Positions 7,681-15,513 of a stretch of 64,000 bases of DNA are shown piece after piece. A program made the position numbers and the translations under genes. Every line of letters begins with the position of its first letter. Positions within the stretch are counted from its first letter, which is position 1. The DNA lies in contig DELY01000050.1 of NCBI GenBank assembly GCA_002354655.1, positions 79,885 through 143,884 on the forward strand, in the 5' to 3' direction. The notes under the pieces are model-generated. The model did no database searches, was not told the DNA's origin, and was given only the letters and a program-made list of their open reading frames with translations. This DNA is from Pseudomonas sp. UBA2684. GTDB lineage: Bacteria; Pseudomonadota; Gammaproteobacteria; Pseudomonadales; Pseudomonadaceae.

Positions 7681-9000
7681 TCAGTCAGCGGTCTGCCGCG
7701 CGGCGCTATCGCGATAGGCCAGGTAGGTGCGCTGCGTGGCGATATGCCCGGCGACGTGTTTGGCGTCGTGCCACACACCCCAGATGAAACTTGAACCTCG
7801 ACGCGACAGCCACGGCAGGCCGAGGAAGTAGATGCCCGGCTCGCTGGACACGCCGCGCTGATGCTGCGGCTTGCCCTTGGCGTCGAAGGCGTCCACCTGC
7901 AACCAGCTGAAATCCACGGCATAGCCGGTGGCCCAGATAATCGTGCCGATACCCGCCTTGGCCAGATCCAGTTCGAGCAGAGGCTTGCTCACGCACTCCG
8001 GCTCCGGGTAAGTGGCGCGGGCTTCCGGCTCCTCCGGCAGGTCGAGGGCATTGCGGGCGATATAGGCATCCGCCGCATCCAGCAGCGCCAGGTAGTTCTC
8101 ATCGCCGCGCGCCAGGTTCTCGGCCAGGTCCTGCTGGAAGGTCACCACGCCGTTGTCGAAGGCTTTGGTCAAACCCACCAGGGTCATGCCCTGATGGGCC
8201 AGGCCACGAAAATCCACGGTATGGCCACCACGGGCACCGCTGACGGCGATGGTCACGTGCTCCTTGCCTGGCTGGGCGGCTTCCGCATCCCACTCGCCAA
8301 GCACGCCCAACCACCAGCAGAAATCACGGGTGCGGTAAGCGCGTGGCGGACGATCATGCGGCCCGACCGAGAGGTAGACCTGGCGCCCGGCACGTTGCAA
8401 CTCATCGGCGATCTGCACCCCCGACGAGCCAGCGCCCACCACCAGCACCGCACCCTCGGGCAGCTGCTGCGGGTTGTAGTACTGCGCGGAATGGAGCTGC
8501 GTGAGCCGGTCATCCTGGGGCGCGATCGGCGGGATCACCGGACGCTGGAACGGCCCGGTGGCGCAGACCACGCGGTTGGCCTCGATCACGCCCGCGGAGG
8601 TTTCAATGGTGAAGCCCGGTCGGCCGCTATTGCGCACCACCTTCTTCACCTCCACGCCAGTGCGGATCGGCGCCTCGAACTTCTGCGCATAGGCTTCGAA
8701 ATAGGCCGCCACCCGCTCTTTGGGGGCAAAGGCGTCGGCGTCGAGATCGTCGAATTCCAGGCCCGGGAAGCGGTCGTGCCAGGCCGGGCCATTGGCCACC
8801 AGCGAGTCCCAGCGCCCAGTGCGCCAGGCTTCGGCGATGCGGTTGCGCTCCAGCACCAGATGCGGCACGCCGAGCTTGCTCAGGTGCTCGCTGATGGCCA
8901 CACCGGCTTGGCCGGCACCGACCACCAGCGTATCGATTTCGATCTTTTCAACTGTCACGCCTGTGGGTTGCTGAAAGGCGGTTTGATTCAGGTCGGTCAT
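7681..9000 (-). CDS. Flavin-containing monooxygenase (CzcO/FMO-like)
   Basis: This 439-residue flavoprotein has two dinucleotide-binding signatures: an FAD site, VVGAGQAGVAISEHL (glycines at residues 29, 31 and 34), and an NADPH site, VLVVGAGSSGVQIADEL (about residue 185). CATGPFQRPVIPP and IIWATGYAVDFSWL are the usual ATG-type motifs of this class. Such enzymes add oxygen to N, S or ketone groups with NADPH and O2. The gene is first in the minus-strand RidA/DUF1028/ArgE run, which suggests N-oxygenation or oxidative deamination of a nitrogen compound; the substrate is not readable from sequence. Good ribosome site AGAGGAGGCAAGCC before ATG 9000. Confidence 0.9.
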   Translation of the reverse strand: MTDLNQTAFQQPTGVTVEKIEIDTLVVGAGQAGVAISEHLSKLGVPHLVLERNRIAEAWRTGRWDSLVANGPAWHDRFPGLEFDDLDADAFAPKERVAAYFEAYAQKFEAPIRTGVEVKKVVRNSGRPGFTIETSAGVIEANRVVCATGPFQRPVIPPIAPQDDRLTQLHSAQYYNPQQLPEGAVLVVGAGSSGVQIADELQRAGRQVYLSVGPHDRPPRAYRTRDFCWWLGVLGEWDAEAAQPGKEHVTIAVSGARGGHTVDFRGLAHQGMTLVGLTKAFDNGVVTFQQDLAENLARGDENYLALLDAADAYIARNALDLPEEPEARATYPEPECVSKPLLELDLAKAGIGTIIWATGYAVDFSWLQVDAFDAKGKPQHQRGVSSEPGIYFLGLPWLSRRGSSFIWGVWHDAKHVAGHIATQRTYLAYRDSAARQTAD

Positions 9001-9673
9001 GGCTTGCCTCCTCTGACTCCGAACATGGTTGTGCTACTGCTGCGGCTATCTGTGGGTGTTGGCCGCATTCTGTTCGGAGCCAGGGATTCGCGAAATTATG
9101 ATTTTTGTAGTCGCTGGCAAGGTAAAAGCGTGCCCCCACGCGCGCCACGTCGCAGGGCCCGGTGGACAAGGCTGCGCCATGTTCACCCTACGGACCTATC
9201 GCGTGCAGGCAGCAGCATTTAGGCGCCGGGCGCTGGCGGGCTAGGCCTTGGCCGCGCGCTCGGTGGGCGCTCTGGGCACGTTGCCGGAACAACTCGCGGT
9301 CAAGGCCGTTTGCACAAGCGTGTGCCGCTAATTGGCAGAGCGCCTTTTTGCGGATCGCCGCCCGGTGGATCGCCGCCCGGTGGATCGCCACCCGGCGGAT
9401 CGCCGCCCGACGGATCGCCGCCCGATGAATTCACCGCTAACGCCCTAAGTTGAGGCGAAGTTGTCTTTTTGGTCAGAAAAAGTGCATGACGCGGCGTCGG
9501 GACATGACCCGATTAGGCGGCAATAAATCGGTTAAAAGTCCCTATTTCCCGGTATAAAGCCAGCCCGCTACGTCACCAATCACGACTTGGCTTCGTTTTT
9601 GCTCTAGCCCCAGCAGCCTGACCAACTAGACAGGTTTAAAACGATAATTCTGCACACCAGGAGCACCATCCCG
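9001..9673. other. 673-bp divergent intergenic region
   Basis: The spacer between the minus-strand monooxygenase and the plus-strand Tsx-like gene has no convincing gene. It contains a palindrome copy at 9161-9191 (GGTGGACAAGGCTGCGCCAT...CCTAC), a 15-bp tandem array at 9352-9426, and a more AT-rich stretch from about 9520 that probably holds the promoter of the porin gene. Confidence 0.7.
9352..9426. repeat. Tandem repeat, five 15-bp units
   Basis: Five contiguous copies of GGATCGCCGCCCGGT are present. Units 1 and 2 are identical; units 3 to 5 differ in one to three bases. The array ends at a GAATTC. There are no spacers, so it is not CRISPR. Confidence 0.9.
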
Positions 9674-10468
9674 ATGAACCGTACCCTTTCTTCCTTGATC
9701 CTGGCCGGCGGGCTTCTGGCGGGCGGCCAGGCCGTTGCCGGCGAGCTGATGCACTGGCAGAACAACAGCCTGACCTACCTGTATGGCCAGGACTTCAAGA
9801 TCGACCCGGAAATCCAGCAAACCGTGACCTTCGAGCACGCCAGCGGCTGGAACATCGGCGACCTGTTCTTCTTCGTCGACACCATCAAGTACAACACCGA
9901 CGCCACCAATGGCGCCGGTGACGGCCACACCTTCTACGGCGAATTCTCTCCGCGCCTGAGCTTCGGCAAGCTGTTCGGCAGCAAACTGGAAATCGGCCCG
10001 ATCAAAGACGTGCTGCTGGCCATGACCTACGAGTTTGGCGAAGACGACGTCGAGTCGTACCTGATCGGCCCAGGCTTCGACCTGGCGATCCCCGGCTTCG
10101 ACTATTTCTCGCTGAACTTCTACAACCGCCAGACCGACGGCAAGCGCGACGGCGACAACGTCTGGCAGATCACCCCGGTGTGGAGCTACACCATCCCGGT
10201 GGGCAAATCCGACATCGTTATCGACGGGTTCATGGACTGGGTGGTCGACAACGACGACAGCTACCACGCCAACCTGCACTTCAACCCGCAGATCAAATAC
10301 GACCTCGGCAAAGCCCTGAGCTGGGGCGACAAGCAGCTCTACGTCGGCATCGAATACGACTACTGGAGCGACAAGTACGGCATCGACGACGACAGCTTCC
10401 TGGGTGACGAAATCCTCGGCGGCACCGATCAGAACACCGCCAGCCTGCTGGTGAAAGCGCACTTCTGA
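9674..10468 (+). CDS. Tsx/OmpK-family nucleoside-specific outer membrane channel
   Basis: This 264-residue outer membrane beta-barrel protein has a signal peptide cleaved near residue 23 (GGQAVAGEL). Family segments are MHWQNNSLTYLYGQDFKIDPEIQQTVTFEHASGW (read in parts), GDLFFFVDTI, FYGEFSPRLSFGKLFG, LGKALSWGDKQLYVGIEYDYW and the C-terminal aromatic LVKAHF typical of Bam-assembled barrels. Relatives (Tsx in Enterobacteria, OmpK in Vibrio) admit nucleosides, which would fit the purine uptake genes at 29-38 kb. CCAGGAGCACC precedes ATG 9674. The substrate is inferred from the family only. Confidence 0.9.
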   Translation: MNRTLSSLILAGGLLAGGQAVAGELMHWQNNSLTYLYGQDFKIDPEIQQTVTFEHASGWNIGDLFFFVDTIKYNTDATNGAGDGHTFYGEFSPRLSFGKLFGSKLEIGPIKDVLLAMTYEFGEDDVESYLIGPGFDLAIPGFDYFSLNFYNRQTDGKRDGDNVWQITPVWSYTIPVGKSDIVIDGFMDWVVDNDDSYHANLHFNPQIKYDLGKALSWGDKQLYVGIEYDYWSDKYGIDDDSFLGDEILGGTDQNTASLLVKAHF

Positions 10469-10475
10469 TACCCCC

Positions 10476-10512
10476 AGCGCCTCGGTCCAGTTGCATCCTC
10501 GGCCGAGGCGCT
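10476..10512 (+). terminator. Hairpin after the Tsx-like gene
   Basis: AGCGCCTCGG pairs with CCGAGGCGCT across a 17-nt loop, just after the stop codon. There is no T-run, so it may be a weak or Rho-assisted terminator or an mRNA-stabilising hairpin. Confidence 0.5.
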
Positions 10513-10623
10513 TGCTACCCAAGACCCGCCTTTGTGCAACTTTCCGCCAATCCCCGCCACACCCGCGCTGTGTTTAGATAGCCCGACCTGACTGCCCAGC
10601 CAGACCTCGCACAAGGATGGCCG

Positions 10624-11463
10624 ATGACCACCCGCACCCTGCTGCTGACCGCCCTGGCCATGCTCGCCTTCGCCGGTAACTCGCTGCTCTGCCGCCTGGC
10701 CCTGAAACACACCGAAATCGACGCCGCCAGCTTTACCAGCCTGCGCATCCTCTCCGGCGCGCTGACCTTGTGGCTGCTGTTGCGCCTGCGTCCCGGCCAC
10801 GCTGCGCTTGCCGGCAGTTGGGCCGGCGCACTGGCGCTGTTCGCCTACGCGGCGGCCTTCTCCTTCGCCTATATCAGCCTGGATGCCGGCGCCGGAGCCC
10901 TGCTGCTGTTCGGCGCGGTGCAGATCAGCATGCTGCTGTGGGGCTTCTATAAGGGCGAGCGCCTTAGCCCGCTGACCGGCGCCGGCCTGCTGTTGGCCTT
11001 CGGCGGCTTGCTGCTGTTGCTGCTGCCCGGGGCCAACGCGCCGGCCTTGGGTGGGGCGCTGTTAATGCTGCTGGCCGGTGCGGCCTGGGGCGCCTACTCG
11101 CTACTCGGCCGCGGGGTGGCCGACCCGCTGGCGGCCACCGCCGGCAACTTCCTGCGCGCGATTCCGCTGGCGCTGATCGTCAGCGCACTGTTGCTCAGTC
11201 GCGTCAGTTGGGATCTGCCGGGGTTGCTCTACGCCCTGCTCTCCGGCGCGCTCACCTCGGGCATCGGCTACGCCATCTGGTACACCGCCCTGCGCGGCTT
11301 GAAAGCCTTCCAGGCCGCCACCGTGCAACTCAGCGTGCCGATCATCACCGCCCTGGCCGGCAGCCTGCTGCTCGGCGAAGCCCTGAGCCTGCGCCTGCTG
11401 ATCAGCAGCGCGGCGGTGCTCGGCGGCATCGCCCTGGTACTCGGCGCCAAGCAACGCGGCTAG
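10624..11463 (+). CDS. DMT-superfamily (EamA) transporter
   Basis: This 279-residue inner membrane protein has about ten hydrophobic helices arranged as two EamA repeats. The N-terminal half includes TALAMLAFAGNSLLCRLAL and FTSLRILSGALTLWLLL; the second half repeats the pattern (GAAWGAYSLLGRGVADPL, GLKAFQAATVQLSVPIITALAGSLLLGE). The family exports amino acids or small metabolites. The neighbours give no hint about the cargo. The ATG at 10624 follows AAGGATGGCCG. Confidence 0.92.
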   Translation: MTTRTLLLTALAMLAFAGNSLLCRLALKHTEIDAASFTSLRILSGALTLWLLLRLRPGHAALAGSWAGALALFAYAAAFSFAYISLDAGAGALLLFGAVQISMLLWGFYKGERLSPLTGAGLLLAFGGLLLLLLPGANAPALGGALLMLLAGAAWGAYSLLGRGVADPLAATAGNFLRAIPLALIVSALLLSRVSWDLPGLLYALLSGALTSGIGYAIWYTALRGLKAFQAATVQLSVPIITALAGSLLLGEALSLRLLISSAAVLGGIALVLGAKQRG

Positions 11464-11470
11464 CCGCGCG

Positions 11471-11502
11471 GGCGAACGGGCGAACGGGCGAACGGGCGAA
11501 CG
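11471..11502. repeat. Tandem repeat, four 8-bp units (GGCGAACG)
   Basis: Four perfect copies of GGCGAACG start 7 bp after the EamA stop codon. The array lies outside the reading frames, upstream of the lipoprotein gene. Confidence 0.95.
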
Positions 11503-11564
11503 GAGCAATACCCGCAGCAATGCTGTCTGCTAGTGTGCCCTCTCGACAATCGGAAGCCCCGCTC

Positions 11565-12062
11565 ATGTCCAGCCATCCACGCCGTCCCGCTGCCCCCATG
11601 CTGCGCGCCCTGTTCGCCGGCCTGCTGCTTGCCAGTCTGGCCGCGTGCAGCACCTTGGGCGCGCGCGATCCGTTGCATATCGACCTGGTCGGCCTCGACC
11701 CGCTGCCCGGCGAAGGCCTGGAAGTGCGCTTCGCGGTGAAACTGCGGGTGCAGAACCCCAACGAAAACGCCATCACCTACAACGGCATTGCCCTGCAACT
11801 GGAGATCAACGATCAGCCGCTGGCCAGCGGCGTCAGCGACCAGAGCGGCCAGGTGCCGCGTTTCGGCGAGGCGGTGATCAGCGTGCCGATGAGCATTTCC
11901 GCCTACTCCGCACTGCGCCAGGCCTGGGGCGCATCCGGCTATAAAGCCGGGCAAGACCTGCCTTACACCCTGCGCGGCAAACTCGCCGGCGGCCTGTTCG
12001 GCACCACGCGCTTTACCGACGCGGGCACGCTGAACTGGCCCGAACCGACCACCGCGTATTGA
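11565..12062 (+). CDS. LEA type 2 (WHy-domain) lipoprotein
   Basis: This 165-residue protein has a lipoprotein signal with lipobox LAAC (Cys28 as the acylated residue). The mature part is a LEA14/WHy-like beta-sandwich: DLVGLDPLPGEGLEVRFAVKLRVQNPN, ITYNGIALQLEINDQPLASG and PRFGEAVISVPMSIS. Bacterial members are small envelope lipoproteins linked loosely to stress tolerance; no specific role is known to me. ATG 11565 is chosen because it gives a normal lipoprotein signal; Met12 is an alternative. A longer in-frame reading back to 11208 would overlap the EamA gene and is rejected. Confidence 0.85.
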   Translation: MSSHPRRPAAPMLRALFAGLLLASLAACSTLGARDPLHIDLVGLDPLPGEGLEVRFAVKLRVQNPNENAITYNGIALQLEINDQPLASGVSDQSGQVPRFGEAVISVPMSISAYSALRQAWGASGYKAGQDLPYTLRGKLAGGLFGTTRFTDAGTLNWPEPTTAY

Positions 12063-12210
12063 GTCCCCACCGCCGCTCGCCATAGGCCCTCACGGCCGCC
12101 ACCTTGCGTCCGAAAAACCTGCCGGATGTACGCGCGCATGCGACTTCCCGCCTGCGTGGCGGTCGATATGTTTACCCGGCATCTGCCGGTGATCTGAAGG
12201 AGGCCCAATC

Positions 12211-12534
12211 ATGCATGGCCGGATTCCTTTACTCGCCGTGCTCGTGGCCAGCTTGACGCTGGCAGGACAGGCCGCGGCGCATGGCTCGCACCGCGAAGCC
12301 GCCATCGCGGGGGTTGTAGTCGGGGCCTTGATCGGCGGCGTCATCGCCAGCAACAGTCGCTACCCGGTGTATGTCGAGATTGGCTTACCGCCGCCTGTCG
12401 TGTACTACGAACCCTACCCGATCTACTACCATCCCTACCCGGTGTACCAACGACACCCGTACTACCAGTACCAACCTCGCCACCACAAGCATCACCGCCA
12501 CCACCGCGGCTATTACGCAGCCCCACGCTGGTAG
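12211..12534 (+). CDS. Small exported His/Tyr/Pro-rich protein
   Basis: This 107-residue protein has a signal peptide (residues 1-23, ending QAAAH) and then a glycine-zipper-like hydrophobic stretch, AGVVVGALIGGVIAS. The tail is very rich in Tyr, Pro and His (YYEPYPIYYHPYPVYQ, then HHKHHRHHRGYY). A strong ribosome site, AAGGAGG, lies 8 bp before ATG 12211. I know similar glycine-zipper plus low-complexity proteins only as uncharacterised envelope proteins. The His cluster could bind metal; that is an inference. Confidence 0.8.
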   Translation: MHGRIPLLAVLVASLTLAGQAAAHGSHREAAIAGVVVGALIGGVIASNSRYPVYVEIGLPPPVVYYEPYPIYYHPYPVYQRHPYYQYQPRHHKHHRHHRGYYAAPRW

Positions 12535-12545
12535 CCCTGAAACAC

Positions 12546-12573
12546 AAAAGCCCCGATAGCAGACCGGGGCTTT
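12546..12573 (+). terminator. Hairpin terminator after the His-rich gene
   Basis: AAAGCCCCG and CGGGGCTTT form a stem with a 9-nt loop right after the stop codon at 12534. The flanking A and T runs are short and partly bidirectional. Confidence 0.7.
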
Positions 12574-12594
12574 GCGTGGGCAAGATTGCCGCGC

Positions 12595-12741
12595 TTACTG
12601 GCTCAGCGATACCTGGCTGGCCTCGATGTTCACTGCACTCAAGCGCTTGAGCAGGGCTGCGATATTTTCCTTGGCCGACCCCTCGTTGGCCAAACGCAGG
12701 CGTTTGAGAATCACCCACGCAACAGCGACCAGCCCGCGCAC
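12595..12741 (-). CDS. Possible 48-residue small ORF
   Basis: A minus-strand frame from GTG 12741 to TAA 12595 reads as a basic hydrophobic N-terminus (GLVAVAWVILKRLRL) and an amphipathic tail (ENIAALLKRLSAVNIEASQVS). There is no ribosome site before the GTG, and I recognise no family. It could be the 3' remnant of a longer lost gene, since the tail looks protein-like, or it could be chance. Confidence 0.25.
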   Translation of the reverse strand: MRGLVAVAWVILKRLRLANEGSAKENIAALLKRLSAVNIEASQVSLSQ

Positions 12742-12808
12742 ACGCCAAAAGCCGGTAAAACCCTATACAATTTGCGGCCTTTAACCTGCCTGAACCAGAG
12801 AGCCCGCC

Positions 12809-13153
12809 GTGAGCACCCTGCCGCCCTGCCCTAACTGCCACTCCGAATACACCTACGAAGACGGCGCCCAGCTGGTCTGCCCGGAGTGCGCCCACGAATG
12901 GTCCGCCACCGACAATGCCGAAGCCACTGGCGAAGGCGACAAGGTCATCAAGGATTCAGTCGGTAACGTCCTGCAGGACGGCGACACCATCACCGTGATC
13001 AAAGACCTCAAGGTCAAAGGTTCGTCGCTGGTGGTCAAGGTCGGCACCAAGGTCAAAGGCATCCGCCTGGTCGACGGCGACCATGACATCGACTGCAAGA
13101 TCGACGGCATCGGCGCGATGAAGCTGAAATCCGAGTTCGTGCGCAAGGTCTGA
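12809..13153 (+). CDS. yjdM: YjdM/PhnA-type zinc ribbon protein
   Basis: This 114-residue protein has an N-terminal zinc ribbon made of [13 protein letters not shown] and CPECAHEW (four Cys) and a conserved C-terminal domain ([26 protein letters not shown]). This is the YjdM family, formerly called PhnA in E. coli. The old link to phosphonate metabolism has not been supported as far as I know, and the function is unknown. Length and domain order match the family exactly. Confidence 0.95.
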   Translation: MSTLPPCPNCHSEYTYEDGAQLVCPECAHEWSATDNAEATGEGDKVIKDSVGNVLQDGDTITVIKDLKVKGSSLVVKVGTKVKGIRLVDGDHDIDCKIDGIGAMKLKSEFVRKV

Positions 13154-13192
13154 TCGCCCGCTGCGCTTGCGCACAGCGATACCCCACACGGC

Positions 13193-14020
13193 TCACGGGC
13201 TGGCGACCAACCGCGCGATGATCCCATGCAAGTCAGGGTGCTCCGGCACCCGCAGGCCGAACTCCTCCCGCAGCACCCTGAGCAGCTCCTCGACACTCTG
13301 CAACTGCACGCGCTCGCTGCCTTGATCCAGACGGTGGATGGCGAAACTGGCGTTGTTCAAGGTCTTGCGCATCCGTGGTCCGCTACGCGCCACCATCAGT
13401 TGGCCGAGGAAAGGCGAGTCCGGGTGAGTCGACACGTACCAGTTGCCGACCGTGTAATCGATATCCGCCGTCGGTTGCAGATCGAACACATACATCGCCC
13501 GCCAACTCTCGGCCACCTGCGCGCGCAAGGTATAGCGGCCCTCGACCTGAGTAAGCCGGTAAGCCTCGTGCGGAGTGGCCTGCGGCGCTTCGCTGTCGAG
13601 CAGCAACGGCGCGGTCGGCACCATGCCGCCAAAACCGACATCGGCGATATAGCGCGTGCCGTCGATGGTCACCAGCAGCAACAGGTGAGTGCGCGCGGTC
13701 AACGCATCCTCCGGCCCACCCATCACCACCCGCCCGATCAGCCCGCGCGCCTCGAAACCGAGGGTGTGCAGCAGCAACAGAAACAACCGATTGAGCTCAA
13801 AGCAATACCCCCCGCGCCCCTGCCTAAACAGCTTGTCCTGCACGGCAGACGGGTCGATGGGCACCGGCGCGCGCAGCAGGGTCGACAAGGTCTCGAAGGG
13901 AAACTCGGCGGTGTGCCGCCACTGCAACTCGCGCAGGGTTTCCAGAGTCGGCGGCGGCGCCGAGCGGTAGCCCAGCCGCGTGAGGTAAGTCTCCAGTTCC
14001 AGCTGGTACAGCTCGTCCAT
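13193..14020 (-). CDS. nat: Arylamine N-acetyltransferase
   Basis: This 275-residue NAT-family enzyme transfers acetyl from acetyl-CoA to arylamines or hydrazines. The catalytic triad is visible: Cys in QGRGGYCFELNRLF, His in ALTARTHLLLLV, and Asp in RYIADVGFGGMV. The N-terminal PPTLETLRELQWRHTAEFPFETL is the usual substrate-pocket start. It ends 40 bp from the convergent yjdM gene and stands alone. AAGGAGCACCCCCG precedes ATG 14020. Confidence 0.95.
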   Translation of the reverse strand: MDELYQLELETYLTRLGYRSAPPPTLETLRELQWRHTAEFPFETLSTLLRAPVPIDPSAVQDKLFRQGRGGYCFELNRLFLLLLHTLGFEARGLIGRVVMGGPEDALTARTHLLLLVTIDGTRYIADVGFGGMVPTAPLLLDSEAPQATPHEAYRLTQVEGRYTLRAQVAESWRAMYVFDLQPTADIDYTVGNWYVSTHPDSPFLGQLMVARSGPRMRKTLNNASFAIHRLDQGSERVQLQSVEELLRVLREEFGLRVPEHPDLHGIIARLVASP

Positions 14021-14258
14021 CGGGGGTGCTCCTTGCCACAGATAGATTGCCTTTCGCTCATCCGGTGCTAACCGCTAACCGCCGCACAAGACGCCCTCTT
14101 AGCCAAGCAGCTAATGCCGCAAACACAAGCGCCGCCACCGGGTTGCAACACGGACCACATTGCCTACAGTTGCTAGGCTTGAACGTTAGCCCAGCGGCAC
14201 ACCAGAGGCGCGCGGCAACGGGCATCACGGAGTGTGAATATCAGGGGAAGGAGCGCGC

Positions 14259-15230
14259 ATGCCGACCGTCAAGATACTGATGTGGAATACCCAGCACCTC
14301 AACAACCAGAACGTACGCAAGCCGATGAGCGAAGCGTATGAGGAAAAACTGGATGCCTTGACCGGCACCCTGATGATGCTGAAGCCGGAGATTCTTGCAC
14401 TGTTCGAGGTCGGCACCACCGGCAACCCGAACTTGAAACTGGTGGACGACCTGAAGGGCACCTACGAACTGAAAGCCTCGCTCAGCCAGGAAGGCGGCTT
14501 GCGCAAGAGCACGACCCTGGGCTCCATGGTGTTTGTCAGGAACGACGTGGCGGATCAATATTCCGAAAAATTCGAACTTCCGCTCGGCGACCAGGCGATC
14601 CGCGCCACCCTGCTGTTGAGCGACAACCAGGACAACCTCTTCGCCTTCTGCCACGCCAACGCCTCCTACAAAGCCGCCGCGCAGGTACGCGACGACATTC
14701 AACTGCTCGGCACTCTGCAAGAGCAAGACGGCAAAATTAAACGCCTGGTGTTCTTCGGCGGCGATTTGAATACCGAGGCCAGCAACGCCGCAAAGTCAAT
14801 CACCCTCAACCCCAGCAAGGAACAAATGCTGCGCTGCACACCGGGCAAAGCCGGGTTCACCCACATCTCCGTGCGCACCTCACTCTCCCTGGCGAAAAAG
14901 CTCTACGCCGAGGAGAAAAAGAACGCCTACGGCGGCGTGCAACTGAGCGAAAGCGACTACGTGAATTACTGCATGGGCAGCGATGTTGCGTTTGGCGATA
15001 TCGCCGTGCCCTCCTTGCTGGACTACGCCTACATCAACGAAAACTGCGAATGGGACTCCGTGTGCCACGCCGCGGTCTCGGTCAAAACACTGTCCGACGA
15101 AGTGGACACATTCAAGTCCGTCCACCACTTCAAACCGAACGAGGTGTACAACACCGTCGAAAGGATTTACCTGGGCAAAGTCCTGCGCAGCGACCACTTC
15201 CCGGTCGCCTATCGCGTGACCTACCCCTGA
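14259..15230 (+). CDS. Endonuclease/exonuclease/phosphatase (EEP) superfamily protein
   Basis: This 323-residue protein has the EEP fold motifs: MWNTQHLNNQ near the N-terminus (metal-site Asn), EILALFEVGT (metal-binding Glu), FFGGDLNTEA (Asp and Asn), LLDYAYINE, and C-terminal LRSDHFPVAYRV (catalytic His). There is no signal peptide, so it is probably cytoplasmic. The superfamily cleaves phosphodiesters in nucleic acids, lipids or phosphoproteins; the substrate here is unknown. It stands upstream of the NYN gene and the AT-rich operon. Codon use is closer to the host than that of the genes at 16-19 kb. Strong ribosome site GGGGAAGGAGCG. Confidence 0.88.
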   Translation: MPTVKILMWNTQHLNNQNVRKPMSEAYEEKLDALTGTLMMLKPEILALFEVGTTGNPNLKLVDDLKGTYELKASLSQEGGLRKSTTLGSMVFVRNDVADQYSEKFELPLGDQAIRATLLLSDNQDNLFAFCHANASYKAAAQVRDDIQLLGTLQEQDGKIKRLVFFGGDLNTEASNAAKSITLNPSKEQMLRCTPGKAGFTHISVRTSLSLAKKLYAEEKKNAYGGVQLSESDYVNYCMGSDVAFGDIAVPSLLDYAYINENCEWDSVCHAAVSVKTLSDEVDTFKSVHHFKPNEVYNTVERIYLGKVLRSDHFPVAYRVTYP

Positions 15231-15513
15231 CGCACAAAACAACCACAAACGCCTTATTGGCATAGCGGCCAGCACACCACGCAGCCGTAGGATGGGTTGA
15301 GCGCAGCGATGCCCATCACAGCTCGACAAGCAACTTGTCATATCCGGGGTTCGCCCTTACGGCGATTCACTTGGCTAGCTCGCAGGGCGCAACCACCAGC
15401 ACGAACAACGCCTAAGCGGCGCGCGCACCCAAGACCAAAAGCCAATGCGCAAACTATGGCGCATAGCCACCTATTCGCAGTAATGTCGAGCCAACCTCAT
15501 TCAAGGAAGAAGC
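15231..15513. other. Intergenic region with one dispersed repeat
   Basis: The 283 bp between the EEP and NYN genes contain the GTAGGATGGGTTGAGCGCAG repeat at 15287-15317. The rest shows no ORF with a ribosome site. AAGGAAG at the end is the NYN ribosome site. Confidence 0.6.
15287..15317. repeat. GTAGGATGGGTTGAGC-family dispersed repeat
   Basis: GTAGGATGGGTTGAGCGCAG followed by CGATGCCCATC forms an imperfect palindrome. A near-identical 31-bp copy is at 34384-34414 (CGATACCCATC). Confidence 0.8.

Noticed and set aside
9352..9426. Possible CRISPR array
   Set aside because: Units are contiguous 15-mers without spacers and no cas genes are nearby.
11208..11564. Extended N-terminus of the LEA2 lipoprotein
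   Set aside because: It overlaps the EamA coding region in another frame and crosses the 8-bp tandem repeat; ATG 11565 gives a normal lipoprotein signal.
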